Assembly: GCF_004664715.2 (NCBI RefSeq)
Contig: NC_051075.1
Coordinates: 23,616,215 to 23,680,214, forward strand
Direction: 5' to 3'
DNA length: 64,000 nucleotides
DNA from: Peromyscus leucopus
Lineage: Eukaryota > Chordata > Mammalia > Rodentia > Cricetidae
Position numbers and translations under genes: made by a program. Below are positions 56,787 to 64,000 of this stretch, one piece after another (position 1 is the first letter of the stretch; each line of letters begins with the position of its first letter). The notes below the pieces were generated by a model. That model was not told the origin of the DNA. It saw only the letters and a program-made list of their open reading frames with translations, and searched no databases.

Positions 56787-56966
56787 CATTGAGAATCTTC
56801 TCTGACTGTGTGAGTGAAGGCCGTATACCAACCTCACTGTTCGCAATGCAGGCCATGGCAAGACAGCCTTCCGAGTGCCCGTCCTAGACCAGATGAAGCC
56901 AGTACTGCATTTCGACAGGGTCCCTAGGTGACTCTCATTCACATCAAGTTTTAAGAAACTCATTTT

Positions 56967-57156
56967 TTTAATGATTTACTTATTTTTATTGTATGTACAT
57001 TGGTGTTTTGCCTGCATGTATGTCTGTGTCAGATCCTCTAGAACTGTTTTTACAGTGAGATTTTTACAGAACTGCCACATGGGTACTGAGAATTGAACTT
57101 GGTTCCTCTGGAAGAGCAGCCAGTGCTCTTAACCACTGAGTCATCTCTCCAGCCCC
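56967..57156 (-). mobile_element. B2/B3-type SINE, antisense
   Basis: ATGATTTACTTATTTTTATTGTATG, GTTTTGCCTGCATGTATGTC, GAAGAGCAGCCAGTGCTC, ACCACTGAGTCATCTCTCCAGCCCC. Confidence 0.85.
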
Positions 57157-57255
57157 AAGTTTAAGAATGCTTGTCTACGGGGCAGAGCAACAAGCTGGGA
57201 GAAACTCAAGTCTGTGCTCCTGGATCACTGGGTGGGGCTAAGAGACAGAGAAGTA

Positions 57256-57375
57256 CTCAGAAGGTAGAGCCAGGCGGATCTCTGTGAGTTTGAGGCCAGC
57301 CTGGGCTACCAAGTGAGGTCCAGGAAAGGCACAAAGCTACAGAGAAACCCTGTCTCGAAAGACCAAAAAAAAAAA
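57256..57375 (+). mobile_element. 5'-truncated B1 SINE with perfect TSD
   Basis: Starts inside the B1 at CTCAGAAGGTAGAGCC and runs to GAAACCCTGTCTCG and an A-tail. The 13-bp AGACAGAGAAGTA flanks it (57243-57255 and 57376-57388), showing that the truncation happened at insertion. Confidence 0.9.
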
Positions 57376-57606
57376 AGACAGAGAAGTAAATGTTTGTTTG
57401 TATAAACCCACTTTGTTTTTACCTGTTGGAGCCGAGACACCAGCCGTACTAATGTGTACAAACATAAAGCATGGTACAAATCCCCATCGAGATAGCTCCT
57501 CCTGATGTGTTTGCATTTTACTTTAACTGTTCAATCCCACAGACGCCATTAAATCACACAGACCATGGAAGTTTTATTGAATTGTAAAAGCCAATTATGT
57601 GCTGGT

Positions 57607-57635
57607 CCACAGCATAAAACCCTGTCTTGAAAACA

Positions 57636-57666
<31 letters not shown>

Positions 57667-57762
57667 CAAAAAAAAAAAAAACAAGTTAATAAATGAAAAA
57701 AAAAAGTTTAAAAAAAAAACAAGTTAATAAATGAAAAAAAAAACAGTTTAAAAAAAAAAAAA
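57607..57762. repeat. (CAAAA)n tract and 44-bp tandem duplication
   Basis: CCCTGTCTTGAAAAC looks like a B1 end, followed by AAAAC pentamers. ACAAGTTAATAAATG with A-rich flanks is then repeated twice (about 57680-57762). Confidence 0.75.
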
Positions 57763-57916
57763 AAAGCCTGGCTCACTCCTTTAATCCCAGCACTCAGGAG
57801 GCAGAGACAGGTGGATGTCTGAGTTCAAGGCCAGCCTGATCTACAAAGTGAGTTCCAGGACAGATAGGGATACACAGAGAAACTCTGTCTCAAAAAACCA
57901 AAAAAAAAAAAAAAAG
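57763..57916 (+). mobile_element. B1 SINE just upstream of the provirus
   Basis: AGCCTGGCTCACTCCTTTAATCCC to AGAAACTCTGTCTCAAAAAACC and a long A-tail. Part of the head is missing. It may lie within or next to the U3 side of the provirus. Confidence 0.85.
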
Positions 57917-57960
57917 AGGAAGAAGGAAGAATTGTTTTAAATCAATAGATGATGTTTTTG

Positions 57961-58151
57961 TGTTGGAACAAGGACACACTCTTGAAACCCTGACTATGGA
58001 ACAGCTGCTTTGACGAAAATGACTTTGAGTTCATAGCATCACATGGACTTCGATGGCTCACTCTTTTTAGCTCTGAGCTCTGACCTCTCGGCTTTCTCTT
58101 TTACATTGGTTCTGTGTTTCTTATTTAATAAGACGGTTGGTTACATCTACA
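57961..58151 (+). repeat. Probable 5' LTR
   Basis: The 191-bp segment starts TGTTGGAACAAGG and ends GGTTACATCTACA, with short TGT...ACA inverted ends, and lies directly before the primer-binding site. TTAATAAGACGG near 58126 could serve as a poly(A) signal. It is short for an LTR, so the true U3 start could lie further left, beyond the B1 at 57763. No 3' copy is in the window for comparison. Confidence 0.55.
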
Positions 58152-58153
58152 TC

Positions 58154-58171
58154 TGGTGCCCAACCTGACAA
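58154..58171 (+). other. Primer-binding site, lysine type
   Basis: TGGTGCCCAACCTGACAA follows the LTR end by two bases. TGGYGCCCAAC is the form complementary to tRNA-Lys(CUU)-type 3' ends, not the Lys(UUU) species encoded at 33932, whose complement would read TGGTGCCTGAACAGGG. The 3' half of the site is poorly matched. Confidence 0.6.
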
Positions 58172-58484
58172 GAATCCATTAAAAACCACTTGGCTTGGCG
58201 GCAGGTCCACTTTCCCGCAAGGGCGGCAGGCCGGTCGGCAGGCTTCCTAGCCCGGGCCTAGGTCTGCTTGACCTCAGGCCGGACTAACTGTGAGCTGCTT
58301 GCTTAAAGTCTGCTTGCTTAAAGCTGGTGTTACAAACAACTCAGGCCTGCCCTGCCGAACAGGGCCCCGCCTGTAAAGCCAACGCACATGGTCAGAGCTT
58401 AAGGAAGCCAGACCCAAGCCTTGACTCTGCTCAAGAGGGAACACGTGGCTGGATTTAAGCTTTAGCTGGCTATGCTTTCTTGTG

Positions 58485-58538
<54 letters not shown>

Positions 58539-58744
58539 ACTTACACCTCGGACACTAGGTGGCTGTTTTGAAAATCCCCTCGGATTTCTACTGTTCTACG
58601 CAGATTTGGTAAGTCACAACATATCAGATATTTTAAAGGAAACTATTTAAAAAAGAAAATTTTTCCACATTAAAAAGAAAATGGGTTTTATGTGTACATT
58701 GGAAAGAAAATTGGGTTTTGTTTGAAATTTTAGGCAGTCTGACA
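58172..58744 (+). promoter_or_regulatory. Retroviral leader with (CT)n and splice donor
   Basis: About 570 nt of leader before gag. It contains GC-rich GGCGGCAGGCCGG, a duplicated GCTTGCTTAAAG, a (CT)n tract at 58488-58536 and a consensus donor TTGGTAAGT with GT at 58609. RNA packaging structures presumably lie here but were not folded. Confidence 0.5.
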
Positions 58745-58975
58745 ATGGAACAACTATATGAGAAGATTAGTATTGTTGGAATTATGCAGTTTATCACTAT
58801 GCTTATCCTCCTTTTACAATTTAAAAACATAGTCAATTTAAGTACCAGGATAACAGCTTTAGAAAAACTTGTTAAACCTGTAAAAGTTCAGATAGAAGAA
58901 ATTAACAGTGAAGTTGTTTCAAGTTTGGATCATAAGGTTACAAAAGAAAGCCTGTTTTCACACAGTCATCCTTAA
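58718..58975 (+). pseudogene. gag: Gag N-terminal segment with hydrophobic helix
   Basis: An 85-codon frame. The second ATG at 58745 (residue 10) has the better context, A at -3 and G at +4. From there a hydrophobic stretch (about residues 19-36, IVGIMQFITMLILLLQF) is followed by a heptad-like segment with ITALEKLV. This is not a typical myristoylated matrix domain. IAP Gag is known to be directed to the endoplasmic reticulum by an N-terminal hydrophobic sequence, and this segment could act likewise (inference). The frame stops at 58973; capsid continues in another frame, so there is an indel or lost sequence near 58975-58990. Confidence 0.6.
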
Positions 58976-58989
58976 TTTATCCTGTAACC

Positions 58990-59490
58990 GTGCAGCAAAT
59001 GCCTGATCAAATGGCTACACAAAATATTTGGGCTCCAATTGAAATGTTGGATTTAAAAAGGTTTAAGGAGGCAATAGTATCTTATGGCATGCATTCCCCA
59101 TATGTAAAGCAAATGTTAAACTCTTGGTCAACATATAATAGGATTGTACCACAGGACTGGCGGGAGCTGGCACAAGCTGTTCTGGAACGCAGCCAGAGAC
59201 TTCAATTTCTAACGTGGTTCAAGGATGAGGCTAAAAACAAAGAAAAACAATGGAGGGATAAAGGAATACAAGTTTGCCAGGATCAACTTATTGGAGAAGG
59301 CCAATATGCTTCAGTACAAACACAATGTTTATATGATGTCCAAACCCTAATTTTATGTCAAACGGCAGCCTTGAATGCATGGGACAGAGTTGAGGAACCA
59401 GGAAAAAAATCTGAGTCATTTACAAAGGTGAGGCAAGGCCCAAAAGAATCTTTTACAGATTTTTTTTACAAAGACTGGCTTCAGCAGTAA
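58990..59490 (+). pseudogene. gag: Gag capsid segment
   Basis: A 166-codon frame, with upstream codons PVTVQQ just before its first ATG. NIWAPIEMLDLKRFKEAI and YGMHSPYVKQML are typical of the N-terminal capsid domain of class II Gag. The major homology region begins QGPKESFTDF near the end. There the frame is lost in a run of eight T (59460-59467), consistent with a one-base homopolymer change, and the remaining capsid and nucleocapsid lie in the next frame. This splits the C-terminal capsid domain, so no complete capsid is encoded. Confidence 0.75.
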
Positions 59491-59495
59491 AGAGA

Positions 59496-60002
59496 ATGGT
59501 TTCGGATTCAGAAGCTAGTAAGGCAATAATTGAATCTTTGGCCTTTGAGAATGTGAATGCAGCATGCAAAAGAATAATCAGGCCATTAAGGGCAAGATCT
59601 GCACCTATGGAAGATTGGATTAGAGACACAGTTAATGTTGAGCCTCATGAGCATGATGATATGTGGGTAGGAGAAGCAATTTCAAAAGGTTTGAGAAATG
59701 TTAGATGTGTTGGATGTGGAAAGCAAGGACATTTGAAAAGGGACTGTAAACAGGTCATTCCTAGAAACAATGTTTCTTCAAGGAACAATGGCAACAGAAT
59801 GCCCCTTCCTTCTGGAGTATGCAGAAGGTGTGGTAAGGGAAAACACTGGACCAATGAATGTAGATCAATAAAGGACAGACAGGGTAATCCTTTGCCTCAG
59901 TCTTCGGGAAACTCCCAGAGGGGCCTCATGCAGGCCCCCATAGCAAATCCAGTTCAAACCTTTCCTGCAACCATAGAGGAAATCTCTGCTCTGAGCGATT
60001 AA
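59496..60002 (+). pseudogene. gag: Gag C-terminus with two zinc knuckles
   Basis: A 168-codon frame (about 480 nt of it coding for capsid end and nucleocapsid). It has two CCHC knuckles, CVGCGKQGHLKRDC and CRRCGKGKHWTNEC (C-X2-C-X4-H-X4-C), which bind zinc and genomic RNA. Between them is a basic/glycine-rich linker. The slippery site at 59906 lies in its last 30 codons, and it stops at 60000-60002. This segment itself is intact; it is separated from upstream capsid by the T8 frame break. Confidence 0.8.
59906..59938 (+). promoter_or_regulatory. -1 ribosomal frameshift signal (gag/pro)
   Basis: The heptamer GGGAAAC at 59906-59912 is read G|GGA|AAC in the gag frame, the correct phase for a -1 shift. 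A 7-nt spacer is followed by a perfect 7-bp stem (GGGGCCT 59920-59926 with AGGCCCC 59932-59938) and a 5-nt loop. The -1 frame is open from the site through protease to 60466. The same heptamer type is used at gag/pro junctions of betaretroviruses. Confidence 0.8.
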
Positions 60003-60466
60003 ATAATCAAATGCCTATTGGAATATATCATGCTAGTCAGGATGATGAAACAGAGAGAATAGAAAATTCAGGAGAAAACATAAAGAAAAGTTTTTGGCAA
60101 ACTTGTATTAATGAACAAAGACCAAAATTAACGATAAAAATAAATGGTGTTTTGTTTTCTGGTCTGGTAGACACAGGTGTGGATGTTACCATAATTGCAC
60201 CAGAATTTTGGCATCCAACTTGGCCTCTTCAGGAGGTAAACGTTCAACTGTTAGGAATTGGGACATTATCTCAGGTGAAACAGAGTGCAAGATGGCTTGA
60301 ATGTATAAGTCCAGAAGGACAGAGAGGAAAATTAAAACCATATGTGGCTAACATAACTATGAACCTCTGGGGTCGAGACTTGTTGCAACAATGGAATACT
60401 CAGATTAACATCCCTCCAATCTCAGAAACAAATCATAAACTAGCACATGTTACTGAGAAATATTAG
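59909..60466 (+). pseudogene. pro: Retroviral aspartic protease (pro)
   Basis: Open in the -1 frame from the slippery site; the first ATG is at 60011. The catalytic motif LVDTGVDVTII has its Asp codon at 60170-60172, and the C-terminal WGRDLLQQW matches the conserved helix of retropepsins. The enzyme works as a homodimer that cuts Gag and Gag-Pol. No dUTPase domain is seen. The usual DTGAD is DTGVD here. The frame looks undamaged from the shift site to its stop. Confidence 0.8.
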
Positions 60467-60569
60467 AAGATAGTGTTCTAATGAGTGGTCACCAGCCATC
60501 CATATTATACAAGAACAGGGCACAACAACTGATGATCTTCCAAAGACACCAACAGCTCTACCTTTAAAA

Positions 60570-61454
60570 TGATTAATAGACAAGCCTGTATGGGTCCAGC
60601 AATGGCCTTTAACAACAGAGAAACTCCAGGCTTTAGAAGAGCTGGTAGAAGAACAGTTAAATGCTCAGCATATTGAAGAATCAACCAGCCCTTGGAATTC
60701 TCCTGTATTTGTTATTAAAAAGAAATCTGGTAAATGGAGAATGGTAATAGACCTTAGAGCAATTAACAAAGTAATTCAGCCAATGGGCTCTCTACAATCT
60801 GGGATGCCTTTGCCTACTCTGTTACCAAAAGGATGGCCTCTCATAATTATCGATTTAAAAGACTGTTTCTTTTCAATACCCTTACAAGAAAAAGACAGAG
60901 AAAGATTTGCTTTTACAGTGCCTACTTATAATAATTCTCAACCGGTTAAAAGATTTCAATGGGCTGGGCGGTGGTGGCGCACGCCTTTAATCCCAGCACT
61001 CGGGAGGCAGAGCCAGGTGGATCTCTGTGAGTTCGAGGCCAGCCTGAGCTACCAAATGAGCTCCAGGAAAGGCGCAAAGCTACACAGAGAAACTCTGTCT
61101 CGAAAACCCCCCAAAAAAAAAAAAAAAAGATTTCAATGGAGGGTCCTCCCACAGGGATTGCTGAATAGCCCAACTCTGTGCCAATATTTTGTACAACAGC
61201 CATTGGAAGTGATACGTAAAAAATTTCCTAAATCTATAATTTATCATTATATGGATGATATTTTACTAGCTGACTCAAATGCAGATACTTTAGAAAGAAT
61301 ATTTGAAGAAGTAAAGAAAATTTTGCCTTGCTGGGGATTACAAATTGCTCCAGAGAAGATACAAAGAGGAGATTCTATTAATTATTTAGGATATAAAATA
61401 GAACTACAAAAAATTAGACCCCAAAAGGTGCAAATTAGGAGAGATAGACTATAG
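60570..61454 (+). pseudogene. pol: Reverse transcriptase, interrupted by B1
   Basis: The RT frame is closed upstream by TGA at 60570-60572 and downstream by TAG at 61452-61454. Fingers sequence (SPWNSPVFVIKKKSGKWRMV) leads to motif A IIDLKDCFF with catalytic Asp, and palm motif HYMDDILL (YMDD at 61248-61259). A B1 SINE at 60963 splits fingers/palm after VKRFQW. Its 177-bp net addition keeps the frame, so one 237-codon ORF from the ATG at 60741 reads through the SINE. The inserted residues fall next to motif A and are expected to abolish activity (inference). Confidence 0.85.
60963..61124 (+). mobile_element. B1 SINE inserted in ERV RT, with TSD
   Basis: GCTGGGCGGTGGTGGCGCACG to AGAAACTCTGTCTCGAAAACC and an A-tail. 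The 15-bp AAAAGATTTCAATGG occurs at 60948-60962 and 61125-61139. Insert plus duplication is 177 bp (59 codons). Confidence 0.95.
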
Positions 61455-62489
61455 ACTCTTAATGACTTTCAAAGATTATTTGGAGATATTTCTCATCTAC
61501 GAACTATTGTTGGGGTAACAAATGATGAACTGACTAATTTGTTCAAAACCTTAGAAGGTGACAAGGACTTAAATAGTACAAGAGAATTATCACCTGAAGC
61601 TGAGAAGGAATTGGCCTTGGTAGAAAAGAAAGTGCATGAAGGGCACGTGGATCGTATTGATCCAAAGCTGGATTGCATTTTGGTTATTTTACCTTCTAGG
61701 CGTTCTCCTACTGGAATATTAATGCAGAGGGAAGATATTATATTGGAATGGATATTTTTACCAAATAAACTAAATAAAAAATTAAAAACTTATGTGGAAA
61801 AAATCTCTGACTTGATTTGCAAAGGAAAATTGAGACTTCGTCAATTAGCAGGAATAGACCCAGCAGAAATTGCCATACCATTAACCAAGGAGGACATTGA
61901 AAAATTATGGACAGAAAGTGAACCTTGGCAAAGAGCTTGCAGTAATTTTTTGGGAGAAATTAACAGCAAATATCCCAAAAGTGATAGAATTGATCTTATA
62001 AAGAGAGCTGATTGGATCTTGCCTCGAATTATACGGCAAAAACCCATATCTGGAGTTTGTACATTTTATACAGATGCCAACAAAGAAGGAAAGGCAGGGT
62101 ACAAATCAGAAAATTTAAGTAAAGTGGTTCAAAGTCTGTATAATTCAGTTCAAAAATCAGAATTGTATGCTATTCTGTTGGTATTAATGGATTTTTCAGA
62201 ACCTCTCAACATAGTAACTGACTCTCAGTATGCTGAAAGAGTGGTATTACATATTGAGACTGCAGAATTTATCCCTGATGCTTCAGAATTAACTTCACTA
62301 TTTATTCAATTACAAGATACAATCAGGAAAAGGAGTCATCCTTTATATATAACTCACATTCGATCCCATACTGGTCTGCCAGGCCCTCTAGCACAAGGCA
62401 ATGATAAGATTGATAAATTATTGATAGGAATTGTGCTGGAGGCCACAGAATTTCATTTAAAAAAAATCATGTTAATAGTAAAGGTTTAA
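61455..62489 (+). pseudogene. pol: RT connection and RNase H
   Basis: Continues in the RT frame right after the TAG at 61452; the first ATG is at 61539. RNase H residues are visible in order: TDAN (Asp), KSELYA (Glu), VTDSQYAE (Asp) and the GNDKID near the end (Asp), with the IRSHTGLPGP segment. It would degrade RNA in RNA/DNA hybrids. The frame is lost in a run of eight A (62459-62466), exactly where the integrase zinc domain begins. The Gly-Pro turn of TG-P-GP and catalytic acids all appear conserved. Confidence 0.8.
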
Positions 62490-63241
62490 AAAAGGATTTT
62501 TCCATAACCTGGCAACAAGCCAAAGAAATAGTAAAGAGATGTCCTACTTGTTCCTTCTACAATCAAACGCCATTACCAGCAGGATGTAACCCAAAGGGTA
62601 CTCAGAGAAATGAAATCTGGCAGATAGACGTGTTTCACTTTGCAGAATTTGGAAAATTGAAATATGTATACCATATCATCGATACTTATTCAGGACTTCA
62701 ATGCGCAACTGCTTTGAGTTCTGAAAAAGCTGATTCTGTAATCACTCATTTGCTAGAAGTTTTGGCCACCATGGGTATACCTGCACAAATCAAAACTGAT
62801 AATGCTCCATCATATGTCTCTGTTAAAATGAAACAGTTTTTTGCTTATTACAATATAAAGCATATTACAAGTATACCACATAATCCTACAGATCAAGCAG
62901 TTATAGAAAGATCAAACAGAACTCTAAAGGATATGCTAAATAAACAGAAAGGGGTAACAAAACCCCCCAGAAATAGACTGTATAATGCTCTATTAACTTT
63001 GAATTTTCTCAATGCCAATGAGAAAGGAACAACAGCTGCAGAGAGACACTGGATAATAGAAAAAACTACAGAATTAAATCAGCCTATATACTTTAAGGAT
63101 GTGCTGACCTCAGAATGGAAACCAGGGTATGTATTACATTGGGGACGAGGTTTTGCTTTTGTTTCTACAGGAGAAGATAAGCTGTGGGTACCATCAAAAT
63201 TGATAAAGGTTCGATTTGAACAAGAGAAACCTCTTATTTAG
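62467..63241 (+). pseudogene. pol: Integrase
   Basis: Starts after the A8 frame break; the first ATG is at 62630 but homology begins earlier. The zinc domain Cys pair is CPTC; its His pair lies at the frame break. The catalytic D,D,E residues sit in WQIDVFHF, IKTDNAPSY and AVIERSNRTL. The C-terminal domain has HWGRGFAFVSTGEDKLWV. The rest is open to the TAG after 63238. The integrase C-terminus resembles the remnant at 42792-43004, so the two proviruses are related in pol. Confidence 0.85.
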
Positions 63242-64000
63242 AGGAGGTGATAGTTCATCAACCAGCATGAGCATCCAATTTAAACTAACTTGTATCAATA
63301 ACACATGCCTTTTCATTTAATCAGATAATAACTTGCCAAAAAGGAACATCCCCAAAATTAGTCTTGGGGAAAGGTTTTTGTTTTTGTCTTTTAGGAGAAT
63401 GAAGGTTAAGGAATCTGAAGAACACAAGGCAAATGAGACAACTGAAGAAAAGGGACAAATCATCTATCCCAGGAAACAGAGTGAAACAGCATATGGGTAT
63501 ATATTATCTAAAAAATTTTATGTCTTCCTAAATGTTTGATTCTGCTCTTCTCTAAAGATTTAACACTATTGGTCTTCTAATAGTCCCAGTTCAATTAAAA
63601 TTTAAAGCTGACTTTGGAGCTGGAGAATGGCTCTCTCCTTCTTTAAACTCAAGCATGTTGTTAAAAGGAAAATGCAAACTCCCTGTATCATGCCAGAATA
63701 AAAGAGCCATCTTCTGCTATGGGACAGGACAAAAGCCAAATTAATTAAGGGACTATTCTATTACTAATCTCAACTCTTTGATTCTATTCTGATTCTTTAA
63801 ACTTTTCTTAAAGTATGAATTTTATATCAAAATTTACAAGATTAACATATATAGATATATATACATTTTAAAGTTTGTTAAGATATGAATGGTCATATAG
63901 AGTACTAATTCTAGAAAAAAAAAAGGCTTCAATTAGCTGCATATATATGTCTTTGTGTTCGAGTCTCTTATCAGTTTTCTGCAGGAAATCATGGCCAGGC
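63242..64000 (+). other. Post-pol region; no env recognised
   Basis: AT-rich sequence. A candidate splice acceptor TTTTTGTCTTTTAG ends at 63394, five bases before the ATG of a 46-codon lysine- and glutamate-rich frame (63399-63539). No transmembrane, fusion-peptide or CX6CC motif appears. No second LTR appears before the window ends. Confidence 0.5.

Larger units (their letters stand above)
57961..64000 (+). mobile_element. Class II (betaretrovirus-like) provirus, 3' end outside window
   Basis: Order: short LTR, primer-binding site, leader with splice donor, gag, pro, pol (RT, RNase H, integrase), then about 760 nt of non-coding 3' sequence up to the window edge. Two zinc knuckles, a -1 gag/pro frame change and pol motifs place it with class II ERVs (IAP/MYSERV-like). 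It carries frame breaks in gag and before integrase, stops at 60570 and 61452, and a B1 in RT, so it cannot encode a complete polyprotein set. No env and no second LTR are visible. Confidence 0.9.

Noticed and set aside
57961..58151. Search for a matching 3' LTR before the window end
   Set aside because: No second copy of TGTTGGAACAAGG or of the LTR body was seen in 63241-64000. The element is treated as running off the window.
60946..61203. Minus-strand ORF opposite RT
   Set aside because: It is the antisense of the inserted B1 plus flanking RT.

Overview
This is mammalian nuclear DNA from a muroid rodent, probably a cricetid (vole, hamster or deer-mouse type). The evidence is the density of rodent SINEs (B1, B2/B3, B4, ID), rodent-type L1 3' ends, and class II endogenous retrovirus (ERV) LTRs, together with older mammalian repeats (MIR, MLT1-like MaLR, Tigger). 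Most open reading frames are short and cross repeats or microsatellites. I found no convincing host protein-coding gene, so the window looks intergenic or deeply intronic. Family names are from memory of consensus sequences; boundaries marked by target-site duplications (TSDs) were read directly from the bases.

Layout. 1-15 kb: mixed unique DNA, SINEs, antisense L1, MaLR fragments and a 29-bp minisatellite. 15.3-16.6 kb: repeat-free sequence with a CTCF-like motif. 16.6-29 kb: SINE-rich, with an unidentified minus-strand ORF near 18 kb. 29.2-31.4 kb: an L1 3' end holding three nested insertions (an IAP-like solo LTR, a second solo LTR and a ~355-bp rodent repeat). 33.9 kb: an intact tRNA-Lys(UUU) gene with a Pol III terminator. 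34.4-36.5 kb: an MLT1-like LTR and a class I-type LTR. 40.96-44.19 kb: an internally deleted class II provirus on the minus strand with two LTRs, a polypurine tract, a decayed primer-binding site and a 6-bp TSD. 47.6-48.6 kb: an AT-rich repeat-free block that looks like a conserved non-coding element. 50.6-56.8 kb: four solo LTRs, three with perfect 6-bp TSDs. 57.96 kb to the window end: a second class II provirus on the plus strand with a short 5' LTR, leader, gag, pro and pol; its 3' end lies outside the window.

The plus-strand provirus is the most informative unit. Gag begins with a hydrophobic helix and a possible coiled coil instead of a usual matrix domain, and ends in two CCHC zinc knuckles. 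A GGGAAAC slippery site in the correct phase, followed by a 7-nt spacer and a 7-bp hairpin, leads into the protease frame. RT, RNase H and integrase follow. The copy is defective: frame breaks in gag and before integrase, stops near RT, and a B1 SINE in RT. That B1 plus its TSD adds exactly 177 bp, so the RT frame stays open through it. No env was found.

A ~300-bp TG...TA element with AATAAA near its 3' end occurs three times (2971, 20103, 44933), each with 6-bp flanking repeats. I could not name it.
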